From contig NC_134036.1 in the NCBI RefSeq assembly GCF_964204645.1, positions 5,465,600 to 5,529,599 of the forward strand: a stretch of DNA of 64,000 bases, in the 5' to 3' direction. The notes under the pieces were generated by a model. That model did not search any database, had not been told where the DNA came from, and worked only from the letters and a program-made list of their open reading frames with translations. Positions 11,766 through 24,052 of this stretch are shown here, in pieces. The translations under genes were made by a program, and so were the position numbers. Numbering within the stretch: position 1 is the first letter of the stretch; each line of letters opens with the position of its first letter. The stretch is from Tubulanus polymorphus. Its lineage: Eukaryota; Nemertea; Palaeonemertea; Tubulaniformes; Tubulanidae.

Positions 11766-12149
11766 GTTAGGGGACTCGGATACGCGTAAGTCGGTTTTCG
11801 ACTATTTTCTGGCTCTACCCGTATTCCAAATTGCACTAATATGTAGATAATTACTATGCGACCTTGTTAATCTCTTTGCAATAGAATATGATATTGAAAT
11901 GCAGAACGAATTCGTTAATTCATGCGTGCAGTAAAACCCTTGATTGATAAGATTCAACTGAATTTGATCTTGAAGCGATTTTAGAAATACGTTAAACTAT
12001 TACTTCCTACTCGGCGAAGATGAGGCGCGCGAAATTGTATCGAATCTGACATGATTGATGATGTATCTTACTCGGTCAAGAAGTTGCGCTTTATTATCAA
12101 TTCGGTGTTGCTTAGAAATTTCTAATAACGAATCGGTGTCAATTAGTGA

Positions 12150-12800
12150 TTAAGTGTTTGGAAAAAATATAGTAGAATCTTACTGCGGTAGAATTGGGAC
12201 TGGTAAAATTCTACCCCGAGTTGGTGTCAAATACTGAGTAAGAGTTTGTGAAATACAGTAGGCACTGCCTCCTACTGCGGTAAAGTTGAGATCGGTAAAA
12301 TTCAACCTCGAGTTGGTGTCAAATACCGAGTAAGAATTTGTGAAATACAGTAGACTCTGTCTCTTACTGTGGTAAAGTTGACACTGGTAAAATTCAACCT
12401 CGAGTTGGTGTCAAATACCGAGTAAGAATTTGTGAAATACAGTAGACTCTGTCTCTTATTGCGGTAAAGTTGAGACTGGTGAAATTCAACCTCGAGTTGG
12501 TGTCAAATACCGAGTAAGAGTTTGTGAAATACAGTAGACTCTGTCTCTTACTGCGGTAAAGTTGAGACTGGTAAAATTCAACCTCGAGTTGGTGTCAAAT
12601 ACCGAGTAAGAATTTGTGAAATACAGTAGACTCTGTCTCTTACTGCGGTAAAGTTGAGACTGGTGAAATTCAATCTCGAGTTGGTGTCAAATACCGAGTA
12701 AGAATTTGTGAAATACAGTAGACTCTGTCTCTTATTGCGGTAAAGTTGAGACTGGTGAAATTCTATATACGGCTCAGTTTAGATTCTTGAAATTCTACCC
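12150..12800 (+). repeat. 92-bp minisatellite B, array 1
   Basis: About six or seven units at 92-bp spacing, for example CCTCGAGTTGGTGTCAAATA at about 12,306, 12,398 and 12,490, each with CAGTAGACTCTGTCTCTTA and GGTAAAGTTGAGACTGG. Two further arrays, both in this orientation, lie at 26,400-26,790 and 58,630-58,990. Confidence 0.95.
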
Positions 12801-13785
12801 CGAGATTGGGTGCAAAACTAATGACAGTACAGTACGATAGACTCTGATTCCTAGCCGCCGCCGCCGCAATTCTATGCGGCGCGGCCTTGGCAAAAAATCG
12901 CGGAGTATTCGCGAAAAAATGCACATAATGAATATCACCGTCGTCATCAAACATATAAAACAAATGCCATTCGATAGAGACACCTCTTTGTTGCATTTCT
13001 CTAAGTGTCATCATCCGAACGCGACGAGAACCAGAGCACGGAATCAACGATACCCCCACAGCCCCCGAGGCGCGACTAGTAACTGTTACATTAAGCGAAC
13101 AATAAATCGACGGTGCAGCGGCGGCGGCGGCGGCGGTGGTGCGGTATCGGTGATGCTATTTCGTACGAATTGTCATCGAGTCCCCGCGGTATTGAATTTC
13201 CATTTAGTGGCGGCTCGCGCGCGTTCGTCATTTCGCCTCATTCGATTTTCGTTTTGCCGTATTGACGTCGTTATTTTCCGTACGGAAACGCGAAAAATGA
13301 TGATGATGATGATGATGGCGGCGGTGATGATTTGACGCCCGGTGTTGATGACGTCACCGATTTGGCTGCCAGTCTCCGGAGATAGGGACTCATTTTCGGA
13401 CGAAAGCTGCAGGTGAAAATCGTATACTTTTCGGATGAAATTTGGGATTCGAACCCGCGTGTCCGGTTTCAGCTCAGCTTGCTGATTACTGGAGACCCCA
13501 TCGAAACTGCACCATAGTCGACGTCTCGACTTTTTTCTATAACACTCACGGACAACAAGGGTCGGGTCGATTATCTCAGGACCATTTTTACGTTTTAAAA
13601 ATCATCCCGATTGGCTTGTCAGCTCCTAGGTAATCGGTTATTTTAATTTCAAGTTGTTTACATAGTTATTGCGCCATCGGCATTTCACCATTTTCGTATT
13701 CACTACAAAATACCACATGTTTTCGATTTTTCATCGCATAGTTTTGTCCAAAGATTCTGAGATTCCTTTTCCGAAAATGAACTAT
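12801..13785. other. No supported gene; CG-rich and triplet repeats
   Basis: Contains a GGC run near 13,118-13,138 and an ATG/GAT run at 13,297-13,317. A full cAMP-response-element-like TGACGTCA sits near 13,348. GGGATTCGAACCC near 13,443 is B-box-like. The minus-strand frame at 12,763-13,059 reads fairly protein-like but is partly made of minisatellite B and has no other support. Confidence 0.3.
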
Positions 13786-13789
13786 GACA

Positions 13790-13895
13790 TTTTTGTATTA
13801 AATGCCCCTTACAAACCCACAAGGCAAATGTGCCGGGAACGAAACAGGCGGTTTGATTTCGATTTCATTGTGGTTTTTTTTTTCTTAAAATAGGG
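13790..13895 (-). repeat. Dispersed repeat R, copy 2
   Basis: A reversed copy of repeat R: GCCCCTTACAAACCCACAAG, then TGCCGGGAACGAAACAG, ending with AAAATAGGGATCG. See copy 1 at 1,240. Confidence 0.55.
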
Positions 13896-13899
13896 ATCG

Positions 13900-15060
13900 T
13901 TGGCCCTCCTATTTGATTGCTAGATTAAATCAACATCTGATTTTCGTAATCGGAAATCGAAGTACAGATATAATTGTGTGATCGGCGGTCGCATTTACAG
14001 AATTTTCTATTTTCTATTCAACTCGAAGTACACTATCGATGAAACATCATAACGCAACAGTTCGCGGAAACGTGCGCAGCAGCTGCGCGGTAAGTAAGCA
14101 AACCACAGCGTGCGGCGATGCGCGCGCATACGACCGCGACTTCTGCGCTCAATCAGAAAGTTATCAGTTTTCGCGTAAACTTATTCAAATTCGATTCGCC
14201 GACAATTTCCCGATTCTATTGTGGCGAAATTAGCGCCAGTGCGCGGCGACGATTCTCAATCTCTCCGAGCGGCTTTCAACGCGCGCGAATTAAGCCACTC
14301 TCTCTGTCTCACTTCGTTCGCGTTTATTTAACGATCTCGTCGAAAACGACGACGGCGGCGGCGCTTTTTATCGTCGAATCGCGATAGAACCATCGACGAA
14401 ACATAAGATCTAGTCTTACAGTCGAAATTGTGTTCAATGAAATCTGAAAACATATCTATTTCATATCATCTATTCTCGCATCTTTTGTTGAATATAACTT
14501 GCTTTTTAACGTTAAGAAAAGCGCTTATACGGTATTTGGTAGTCGAAATCATTCATCCTTAGTTGTTGATAACTCACTTGTTATTGCCTATATTACTTTT
14601 GTAAAACATCTAGGCCATTTTGTTGGCAGTAAGTAGCGATAATCATGTCATTAATATAGTGAATGATTTATATGTAAAATTTAACTGCATTAGTAAATGA
14701 ATCTTCGATGCCGGTCCCTATATCCGATACTTTATATGTCGTACTTACTGCTAATCCCTGGAAGGATCGGTACTTATTGAGTTTTTTTATGTTTTTGAAA
14801 AGAAAAAATTCTGAACTCACATCCTGCAACCCATAATGAAATTCTTCCTCTACTTTGACATGATGAAACCATTTAAGTTCAATTGCATCGCATTTTTTGG
14901 AAAGTAAATTTCTATCTTTTATTTTCGAAGCGAGTTCGAACTGTTTTCTTAGTCTAGGTTATGATAGTAATGATATTATTATTCATATCTATGGTAAACC
15001 GAGCTAGAGTCCGCTTTAAAGCGAGTCAATAACCGAAGAACGTACAGTTTAGTTAGCATA
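13900..15060. other. No gene seen
   Basis: Bases 14,040-14,390 are CpG-rich with overlapping open frames. ATG at 14,039 followed by a GTAAGT at 14,091 is possible but encodes no signal peptide or motif. The remainder is AT-rich. Confidence 0.3.
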
Positions 15061-15134
15061 GTTTCACTGGGGTTCGAACCCAACACCTCCCGCTACAGGT
15101 CAGTGACATCCTTCACCACCGAGTCACGAAGGCA
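15061..15134 (-). repeat. tRNA-like element or tRNA pseudogene
   Basis: The minus strand contains TCGGTGGTGAAGGATG, loosely A-box-like, and about 35 nt later GGGTTCGAACCCC, a good B box with a paired T arm. The 5' GCCTTCG does not pair with the 3' end, so there is no acceptor stem and it is not called as a functional tRNA. It is more likely a SINE head. Confidence 0.45.
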
Positions 15135-15889
15135 ACGAAAAATTAATTCCTTTTTTGCAACGCGATGTCATTTACGATCGAATTGCCGCGCGGCTTTTAA
15201 AAGAATTTAGAATTAAACGTCCCCACGCGACAAATTTGCTAAAATTTAGATATCTTATTTCGACTCTTCGCGGCGCGATGGTCTATTTCTATATCGCTCA
15301 CACCTGACTCTCTCCGAAACTTTATTAAATCTATTGTCGTAAAATTTCATTCAATAAACGAGCTTCATTCGAACGCGAAATCAACGCCGTCGTCGGTGGC
15401 GATTACTTTTCGATTTCACCGTTTATTCGCGGAAATAGCGTTCGGGAGGAAAATCAATTTCAATCTGCGAACGGGCGGGAAAAATTCCGGCCTGATTTTT
15501 TTTTGCGAACAGCCTCCAGGACAGATCGTTCGTTTTTTTCGCTTTTTACCAGAAATGGCATTTCAAATTCGGTAAATGTTTACACAATTCAAATGATAGA
15601 GAAATTTATGACATTACTGCTTTTTCAACATATGTCAAAAGGGAACTTAATGCATCAACGCTTGACCTAAATTATAATTATAATTATTATTATTATTGTT
15701 ATTATTATTGTTCTTATTTATTTAATTGTTACAGGTTTAGGCTATTCACTTTAATACGCACACTTTATACAGGATTTAAAAGATTAAAAACGAATTTCGT
15801 CTATCAAGAACTAGAATTTAAAAAAAACGCGACTTTTTAAACTCTCGCTCGAGATCAACGTCAGGCGTCACACCTGACGACGATCTCAA
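15135..15889. other. No gene seen; ATT microsatellite
   Basis: The only clear structure is an imperfect (ATT)n run at 15,671-15,715. The rest is AT-rich without a protein-like reading. Confidence 0.4.
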
Positions 15890-16340
15890 GCGGGTTCTAA
15901 AGATTCCAGATTTAATTCATCGCTCCAGAAATTATAAAATTTCATCGAGCACAAGATACCAAAAAAAATAAACAGTTTACAATATACAAATACAGTTACT
16001 CCAGTTACATTTACAATATACAGTAACAGTTTTTTCTTCTTTAAAAAGCCCATACATTTCATTATACACGCAATAAAGACGTGAGTGCACAGCGATGGCT
16101 TGATGAGGCTATGTCCCTCTTTCAATAAATACTGCTAGCTTTCCTAAGATGTTTGGGTCTTGTGATTTAAAAAGATTCATAAATTTTCTTAAGTTGGGGA
16201 AATTTACTAGAGTTTTTGCGGTATGTAGCGACCTCTTAAACATTCGAAAAAGTACACTCCATTATGAAATGGTATTCGTCTCCACGCCAGAGTGTACGAT
16301 CATTTCTACCAATAAATGTTTAGGTTGTTTTTCTCCAAGT
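15890..16340 (-). mobile_element. Non-LTR retrotransposon 3' fragment (LINE copy 1)
   Basis: On the minus strand a decayed frame ends at a TAG at 16,109-16,111. It contains GDEYHF, a short C-rich stretch, RGRYIP and, near the end, KLAVFIERG. This is the typical C-terminal layout of CR1/RTE-like reverse transcriptase ORFs: C, then GDExHFLFxC, then LxKFIxxGL. A 3' untranslated part of about 200 bp follows toward 15,890. Stops interrupt it, and only the 3' end is present. A similar end is at 35,513-35,728. Confidence 0.6.
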
Positions 16341-16753
16341 TGTAAGTACGCAAAACAGTTTTTTTTTCATAATAATATTAATAATGATATCGATGATTAA
16401 CAACAATAATCATAACGAAACTAATTCTATCAATCATGATATTGATGATTAGATGATAATTTACTTTCTTCATAAAGCGCAATATCTAAACTCTGCCCTT
16501 TACACATGAAATATGGGGAGATAGATTGAAAATGTAATCATCGGTGAAATACTCGACACCGAGACCGCGAATGATATATCGCTGCCAATTTCCTAACGAT
16601 GTTAAGACGAAAAGACTTGTTTTTAGATTCGATTTAAAAGTAACGACTGTATATTATATAGGACCGTATCGACTTCACCAGATTCGTGACTATGATCTGT
16701 TCGATATGATATTTGTATGATAGTAGTGGTGGGTGGATCCAAAGGAATCTAAG

Positions 16754-17148
16754 CGGCCCGGACCGACTATCTTTCGTCAAGCAAGCAGGGTTTTTTTTAA
16801 GATAACACCTTGATTACCAATAATATTGTCCGAAAGATGCCCAGGGAAGTTGCTGCTAAAGGGTCTATTTCCAAAGTTTTTACACAGGACGATGTCCAGA
16901 TTACCCTCCCAAAAATGCCTCGTACTCGCCTTGTCCGAATTCAAAAGATTCGGCCCGGACCGACTATCTTTCGTCAAGCAAGCAGGGTATTTTTTTAAGA
17001 TAACACCTTGATTTCCAATAATATTGTCCGAAAGATGCCCAGGGAAGTTGCTTCTAAAGGGTCTATTTCCAAAGTTTTTACACAGGACGATGCCCAGATT
17101 ACCCTCCCAAAAATGCCTCGCGCTCGCCTTGTCCGAATTCAAAAGATT
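16754..17148 (+). repeat. Recent tandem duplication, unit about 197 bp
   Basis: Two nearly identical copies start with CGGCCCGGACCGACTATCTT at 16,754 and 16,951. They differ at only a handful of positions, so the duplication is young. The minus-strand frame across both copies (16,777-17,211) is a repeat artefact without motif. Confidence 0.9.
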
Positions 17149-17149
17149 T

Positions 17150-17697
17150 ATGATTAATTGACAAAAACGACTACGTACAATATTACTAAATAACTCAAGA
17201 ACTAAAATCACGATTTAAGGTAGAAGTAATGGCCTATCGATCGAAAATTCCCGAAAACGCCACAGAAACGATATCGAATACGACCAATAGGTTCAAGATC
17301 CCCGCTCGCTTCGAGGGGGGGGGGGGGCTTCCCGATCGATTGTCGCGCCGGTGAAGCAGGAGTCATAATACCGCGTACCGCGAGTTCGGCCTTCGTTATT
17401 TTTTTTTCTCTCAAAAGGCGCCGCCGACACGTCAAACACGCGTGAAACTCGAACCGCAATTTGTTGCCGCAGACGGCGACGATCTTCATCGCGACGCGCG
17501 GTGTCAACAAACACCGAAACACCTCCGGCTATATATGTACATCCGTACATATAGATTTCGGCGACGTGATTCGCCGCGTGTTCCGTCGTAAGACTTCGGC
17601 AATCATATTTCCAGAGGGAACAGCAAGCAGCAGCGGCAGCGGATGACGCGTCTCGCCGATTGAAGACCGCTAATTGGTATTAGAAACGCGAATGTAC

Positions 17698-17744
<47 letters not shown>

Positions 17745-18370
17745 TCTCGACGAAGCGGGCTTCTTTTTTTCGAGACGATCGTTTAACGATTTAATTGCCG
17801 CCGGACTGGCGTGTCGTCTGTCCCGACACGATCCCGACCGACCGTGTTGGGTTTTTCAAGTCGGATTAATCAACAAACCCTCGGCGACGTATAGTTCCGT
17901 ATAGCGCACGTTAAGATTTTAATAACCCACGCTTAAGTAATCGATGTTTAAACCCTGCAACGCTTCTGTGGCAATCGAGGATCCGACAGGTGTCGCTGTA
18001 GTAGTTTCCCGTTCGTCCGCAGTCAATTTCTTCTCCATCTCATTCAAAATCCAATTAACCTTTCTTTTAGAAATGGATTGAAATTTGAAAATGTATTTCC
18101 ATTGGTTGTTTTATTGGAAATAGCGTACGGAATCAACCAATGGGGAAGTGCAACATTAAGTTGTCGCGCCAATTGGCCTGACGAACACTCAGTCACTCGT
18201 TGTCAATATTAGTTCTTTTTCAATGAATTTCAAACTGAATTTTCAGGCTCTCGAATCCGTATATTATCACATAGCCTACCGAATATAAACAGAATCAATT
18301 TTCTTCGAAGGTATGCGTATAATCATCAATTATGATTATCTATTTTAGAGAAAAAAAAGTTCATTCGGTT
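17150..18370. other. No gene seen; homopolymer and TA tracts
   Basis: Contains a G13-14 run near 17,316-17,329, a (TA)n tract at 17,697-17,742, and a copy of the TGTGGCAATCGAGGATCC motif at 17,968-18,000. The area 17,430-17,650 is CpG-rich. No exon was recognised. Confidence 0.4.
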
Positions 18371-19460
18371 TTCATTGAAATGTAGAAGAAATTCAACGCA
18401 AGATGAACGAGTTACTACTAGCGAACCTGGCGGATCCCCTCGCTTGCCGCGGAAGCGTTGGATGTTCCCGTTACTAAATACGTTACTTACGTTAGTAATT
18501 CAAACTATATTCGTCGCGTCCAGTGTGCGCCATTTTTGCATCTCCGCACACCAGGTCGCTGTAGAGCGTACCGCAGTGTGTTTTTACACTTTTTTTAAAC
18601 GTTCGAAAAAGGACTCGATTTCATTGCTAAAGCACTATCCATTTTGTAAAGATGATTCCGAAATTTTTCCGCGCGCCAATATTCATTCGACGTTTTGACG
18701 TGTATATTCATCTCAACAGGATTACCTTAAACTTTTTGAATTCTTCGATTCTCTTTGTTCTCAGTATATGGGAGCCAATGTAATCTACGGAATGGAGCCA
18801 AACCATTGGAACCTGGTCGTGTACGAATGTATTACGGACTCTGGTCTCATTCATCAGATCAAACCATCAACTCAACCGTTAAGAACGATTTAACGACGAC
18901 AAAGAATCCACGACGAGAATTTCTAGGGCTGTTTTACCATCTCTCGAAGAAATCCTTTCTTTCGCCATCCTTTTTTCTCTGCGAGAGACGACGGGTTTTT
19001 CTGTACTCGTCGTCGCACGCTCGAGCGCGCCCGAACGCGGTCAAACGGCTCAAACGGAGCGGCCGGAAAGCCGTCGTAAAGCCGCGCGTAGTTCGGCGTC
19101 GACGATCCGTTCATCGTCGGCGTCGCCGGCGGCTGCGGCTCGGCACGGCTCGCCGAACATCGGCACGGCTCGATTCACACGCGTCCTCTACTCGACCGGC
19201 GCTGATATCGCCTTATGTTTCGATGATTTCGACGATTTCTGCGCGCGGGTCGGTGGCGACTCATTCATCATTCGTACAGATCGACGTGAGCGACGTCATC
19301 GAATGCTCGCATGACGGATCGTCTGCTGGCCACGGTGACGTCAGACGTGATGACCACGTGATCTCTGTTGATTTGAATAAATTATCGAATCTATATGTAT
19401 TTTTTTTATCGATGCATATTTATCTAGTTGAGAAATGATATCCATTTGACTCGCAATTTC
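18370..19460. other. CpG-rich stretch with a full CRE, no exon called
   Basis: A frame of 227 codons opens at 18,755 but is mostly Arg/Ser/His from CG-rich DNA, with no domain or signal sequence. Several frames are open in parallel, as expected for a CG-rich, stop-poor region. TGACGTCA at about 19,338 and ACCACGTGAT shortly after are promoter-type sites. This could be an unannotated promoter or 5' UTR, but I cannot tie it to an exon. Confidence 0.3.
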
Positions 19461-19464
19461 GTAA

Positions 19465-20595
19465 GCCGCGTTCACGCTATGACTTTACCGTTTGAAACGA
19501 AGATTTGGAACGGCCAAATTCGGAACGGACCTAATCGGAGTGTACGTTCACGCACGCGTTGCTCAATAGGCAATATGTCGTTCTGACTTGCCCAACAAGA
19601 TTTTACCCCGAAATTCAATGTTAAATCTGAACGATTTTAGATTTATGAGTCTCGGTCTGTTATCAACTTCAAAAATATTGATAATTGCAGTTCATCGTTT
19701 TATCAGGGCACATCAATCTATGGTAAATTCAAGGACGTTTTCAACAAAAAAAAAATGCGCGGACAACACAAGCGAGGCTCGGTGTCACCGGCGGGGTTGA
19801 CTGTGATTGACACTTGACGTTAACCAGCGAATCAACGAGGAATTATCGGTTACTGGCGCGCGCGCGCCCGCTGAGAGCTGTCGGGGCTAAATACGACACA
19901 CTCCAAACCAGCAGACAGTCGACAGTAGACAGTCGACGGTAGACTCACTGGAGAGCGTGTGGCAATATACGAAAGCGCTTTGGAGATCGATGTCATTCTC
20001 TGCTCCTCGACACGAGGGCGGGGGAGGTGTAAGGAAAAAGTACAAGATGAACGGAATTTGGAGAAATGAAAGGAGCGAAAAGATAGGGAGAATATATGAA
20101 ATGAGGAGAAGAATATTGGCGGGTGAGATAGGGATGAGATGAGAGATTATGAAATGACTACAGGAAAGAGAGATAAAGGGAGAGAAGGGAGAGGATAGAG
20201 CGAGAGAGGAATAGATATATAGGGTGAACATAAAATTTTACTCTTAGACTAAAGGGTTCTACCGTATAGGCCCGATCATGAGAGACGCTTTTTCGAGAGT
20301 TCTTTGAAGAACTCTTTTTGAAGGGTCCTCTGAAGAGTCCGTTGGAATGGTTCATAAAAAGTGGGATTGGTTTGCGAAATGAAAAATAAAAACGTAGTCG
20401 CTATGCATAGTAAAATAGACATGGCGTCGACAAAGTGATTGACCCGACTTGGCACGGCGGTCAAGAGGAGAACCATGACGCACGGCGTGCGTGGGAGTCT
20501 AATCAATGTTCCTTAATAAGTTCGGAGAGCTTCGTTTCTTATGACGACGACGAAAATATATACTTAAATTATAGGAATTTATAGCTATTATTGGT
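19465..20595. other. No gene seen
   Basis: Bases 19,465-19,560 run from GCGTTCACGCTATGAC to GTACGTTCACGC and contain GGAACGG words. They may be related to the inverted-repeat element at 29,560-29,725. Bases 20,040-20,215 are purine-rich. No exon was recognised. Confidence 0.3.
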
Positions 20596-20599
20596 ATGT

Positions 20600-20995
20600 G
20601 TAAACAAGGGTTTCAACACTATGATACAGGAGTCAGTTACAGAAAGGTTGTTTAATGTAAACCAGTGTTTAAATACCGCGGTACAGGGGCCAGTTACTGA
20701 AAGGTTGTTTAATGTAAACCAGTGTTTAAATACCGCGGTACAGGGATCAGTTACTGAAAGATTGTTTAATCTAAACCAGTGTTTAAATACCGCGGTACAG
20801 GGGTCAGTTACTGAAAGGTTGTTTAGTGTAAACCAGTGTTTAAATACCACGGTACAGGGGTCTGTTACTGAAAGGTTGTTTAATGTAGACAAGTGTTTAA
20901 ATACTGCGGTACAGGGGTCAGTTACAGAAAGGTTGTTTAGTGTAAACCAGTGTTTGAATACCGCAGTACAGGTGTCAGTTACAGAAGGTTCAAAG
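20600..20995 (+). repeat. 57-bp minisatellite C, array 1
   Basis: About seven units at 57-bp spacing, each with CAGTTACTGAAAGGTTGTTT, then AACCAGTGTTTAAATACCGC and GGTACAGGGG. The palindrome TACCGCGGTA is in every unit. The unit length is a multiple of 3, so a 19-residue repeat frame stays open on both strands; I treat this as an artefact. The second array, at 39,515, is inverted. Confidence 0.9.
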
Positions 20996-20999
20996 TACC

Positions 21000-21704
21000 G
21001 AAGAAACGTCACACTGAAAATAGCTTAATTTTCCCAAAATACATTTATTCTCCGAAGAATTCACTTGTTATCGATATTTTAACGCGATAGCGTCGTCGAA
21101 TCCCGCCAGTCGAATAATGGCGAACAGTGGCGAAATACGATATCGGTATTTACTACTCCATTAATCGCGAGCCGCGATTCAAAGCGACGCGGCTTCGGTT
21201 TGTTTAGACGTATAGACGTTCGGTTCGCACGCTGTGTTAATTAATCAACGCATTATCGCGTAAAATCACCGGCGAAATTATATAACATAACTTCAAACAG
21301 TCGGTTTATTTATAGGCGGCCGATTGAAATCCGAAATCGGCGAAATTAATTAAATTCGAAAAACATCGAAATGGAAAGTCGATTTTTTTCGACGAAATAT
21401 TATAACGCGGCGTTTCTTTTAGAAATTTGCGGACGTGTTTAATTAAGGTTTTTGTTCGCGCGCGCGCGCGTCTGGAAAAAGGGATAGTGCGAAATTCGCG
21501 CTATAAATAAAGTATTAACGGTTTTAGAAAAAAAAAAACATTAACGAAGCAGGTGATTTTTTTGCCCAAACCGAATAGAACGTAAACTTTCACACGGAAA
21601 CTAAGCCGATTAAGTATGGATTCGAGTGAAATTTGATTTTTTTATTCCGTAACGGTTTGATGGCTGTTTAACTCCCAATAACTTTAGCTGTTCGTATATA
21701 AAGT
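21000..21704. other. No gene seen
   Basis: AT-rich with CpG-rich islets and a CGCGCGCGCG run near 21,459. No coding evidence. Confidence 0.35.
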
Positions 21705-22165
21705 TAGTAATGTTGCTAATAATGAACTTCTCATTCTTGACGACTTCAAGTTACTTCCTAGTTACTAATGACGACCTTCTCGTCCACAATAACTTCAACG
21801 ACCCAGTAAAATTATGATTAGTTACTAATGACGACCTTCTCATTCTCGATAACTTCAACGATTCAGCAAAATTATGATTAGTTACTAATGACGACCTTCT
21901 CATTCTCGATAACTTCAACGATTCAGTAAAATCATGATTAGTTACTAATGACGACCTTCTCATTCTCGATAACTTCAACGATTCAGTGAAATTATGATTA
22001 GTTACTGATGACGACCTTCTCATTCTCAATAAATTTCAAATTCGGCAAATTCAACAATTCAACAAATTATAATTTCTAATGACGACCTTCTCGTGCCCAA
22101 TTACTTCGACGATCAAGTAAACATATGATTAGTTACTAATGAGGACCTTCTCATTCTCTATAATT
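21705..22165 (+). repeat. 60-bp minisatellite A, array 2
   Basis: About seven or eight units of the same 60-bp sequence as at 7,531, in the same orientation. The middle units are nearly identical and the edges are degenerate. Confidence 0.95.
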
Positions 22166-22169
22166 TTGA

Positions 22170-23350
22170 GAACATTTTGAGCATTCTTATACATATCATA
22201 GCCAACATTAGTGATAGACTTTATAATGATATCGATAATGATAATAATAAACATGGAGTAATTGATAGCGCATTTATTGATGAGAAAAAGTGGACAATAA
22301 CTTTTTATTCGAAGTGTGACATTTACGAGAAACGCATAAACACTGAGTCCGATTGCAGAACGGCAGATCTAAGTCGCAATATTTCTCGTGCCTGTCATTC
22401 GTGTGCGCGCATTATATCGCGCACAAATCATCGCGCGCCGCGAATAAATACCGTCGATGTCGTCGTTACCATCAATATCTCGGCCGCTAATTACCGAAAT
22501 AAAACGTTCTCAACGACAACCGTCACGAGACGACGACACTTCGCGCACGGTCGTCGGCCGGTGACCCCGATGCGCCGCGGCGCGCGCGCGCGCGATGTTC
22601 AATGATTTGTGGACGACGACTAATCGCGCTAATTACCGCTGTAAACGATAATTGACACGCTCTCGAGAATTGCGCGGGTAGAGGTTTGTTGAACTGGCGG
22701 GTCGGGTTACCGCGACTGGTGCGTGACGACCGCCGCGCTCGTCGCTATTAACCGGCGCCGAGGCGTTGATTTATGCCGGGCTCGGTCGACGACGGCGGCG
22801 CGATAACGACGACGACGACGACTCGAAGGCCGGCTCGAAAATAAACTTTTAAATTAACGTTTCGTGCCGCTTTCGTCGGTTATTACATTTATTTCCTATA
22901 AACTCGGGTCATTTACACACACGGAAAATCAAGGCGTGTTAGAAGGGTGATAAATTGTACACGCGGAATGAAATATGAGGCTATGAACTCGGTCGCAGGT
23001 ACAAGTATAACTGACAGCAGAAGCTTTACGGAACTTTAGCTGAGACCTAATTTTTTTTTTGGTCTTTTTTATAACAAGAGAGTTACGTTCCATAGTTTGT
23101 AATGATACCAAAACCGGCTTCATTGAAAGCCCACTCGTGAACATCCAGTAATTTACGAGCTTTGACCAATCATTACTGTTACCTATTCCGCGCTGCCCGA
23201 CGGCCATTGGGCAGCATCTGGTTCCGTTTTTGATATAATACGGCGTCATGTACTGCGCTATTAGTAACGCAATGTTGTTACGTATCTGCGGGTGAATAAA
23301 AATACCATCCGTTAATTCATTGATTGTTCTATTCGCTGTAGCTATGAGCT
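22170..23350. other. No gene seen; CpG-rich
   Basis: Bases 22,390-22,840 are CpG-rich, with CGCGCGCGCG near 22,580 and a GAC triplet run near 22,808. The 142-codon frame at 22,177-22,605 has no splice sites or motif. Confidence 0.3.
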
Positions 23351-23354
23351 TTAC

Positions 23355-23850
23355 TGAGAACCCTGTATGTTCTACTCGCCGCTCTCCCGCTACAGCGGTG
23401 AGACGAGAAGGTTCGCTGAGAGCCCCTTGCTTAGTTAGTCAACTCGCTAAACTCCCGCTACAGCTGTGATGAGAGAGGGTTCGCCGAGAACCTATTGCGT
23501 CTGTTCATGGACGTATGAACTAGTTTGTACGTCCATGGTCTGTTCTACTCGCTGCTCTCCCGCAACAGCTGCGAGGAGAGTGGGTTCACCGAGAACCTAT
23601 TGCGTCTGTTTTACTCGCAGCTCTCCCGCTACAGCTGTGAGGAGAGGGGGTTCATCGAGAACCTATTGCGTCTGTTTTACTCGCAGCTCTCCCGCTACAG
23701 CTGTGAGGAGAGGGGGTTCATCGAGAACCTATTGCGTCCGTTCCACTCGCCGCTCTCCCGCTACAGCTGTGAGGAGAGGGGGTTCATCGAGAACTAATTG
23801 CCTCTGTTCTGCTCGTTGCTTTCCCGCTTCAGCTGCGAGGAGCGCGGGCC
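23355..23850 (+). repeat. 66-bp minisatellite D, array 1
   Basis: Units at 66-bp spacing containing CTCTCCCGCTACAGCTGTGA, GGAGAGGGGGTTCATCGAGA and ACCTATTGCGTCTG. Three central copies are nearly identical (about 23,560-23,790). The unit is a multiple of 3, so long frames on several readings are artefacts. An inverted array lies at 54,340-54,650. Confidence 0.9.
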
Positions 23851-24003
23851 TCATTGATAGTAAAATAATAGCTGTTACGTTCACACCGCTATCACCATCA
23901 ACGAATATGGTTTCCAGAGGAAATTAACAATGCATTAACACCGCGTAACGCAATCCACGATACACGTATACACCTAACACCTTACATATCATTCGCTCTC
24001 AAC

Positions 24004-24052
24004 GCGGCTTTTTTCTTCTCTCGCTCGTTTTTTCGAACGAGCGAAAAGCCGC
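24004..24052. repeat. Long imperfect hairpin
   Basis: GCGGCTTTT (24,004-24,012) pairs with AAAAGCCGC (24,044-24,052). Inside it CGCTCGTT (24,022-24,029) pairs with AACGAGCG (24,036-24,043). There is a short loop and a CT-rich bulge on the left arm. It could form a cruciform or RNA stem. No gene end is nearby, so its role is unknown. Confidence 0.6.

Noticed and set aside
12763-13059. 98-codon minus-strand frame with a plausible-looking core
   Set aside because: Its C-terminal part is minisatellite B sequence and it has an Ala run from a GCC repeat; no splice sites or homology recognised.
15061-15134. Functional tRNA gene
   Set aside because: The B box is good but the acceptor arms do not pair and the A box is poor.
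18755-19438. 227-codon frame, the longest in the window
   Set aside because: Arg/Ser-rich product of CG-rich DNA with parallel open frames; no domain or consistent splice boundaries.
20569-21028. Repeat proteins of 145-147 residues on both strands
   Set aside because: The 57-bp unit keeps several frames open on both strands; there is no signal, no promoter and no non-repeat domain.
23466-23927. Cys/Arg-rich repeat protein
   Set aside because: Product of the 66-bp minisatellite read in frame.
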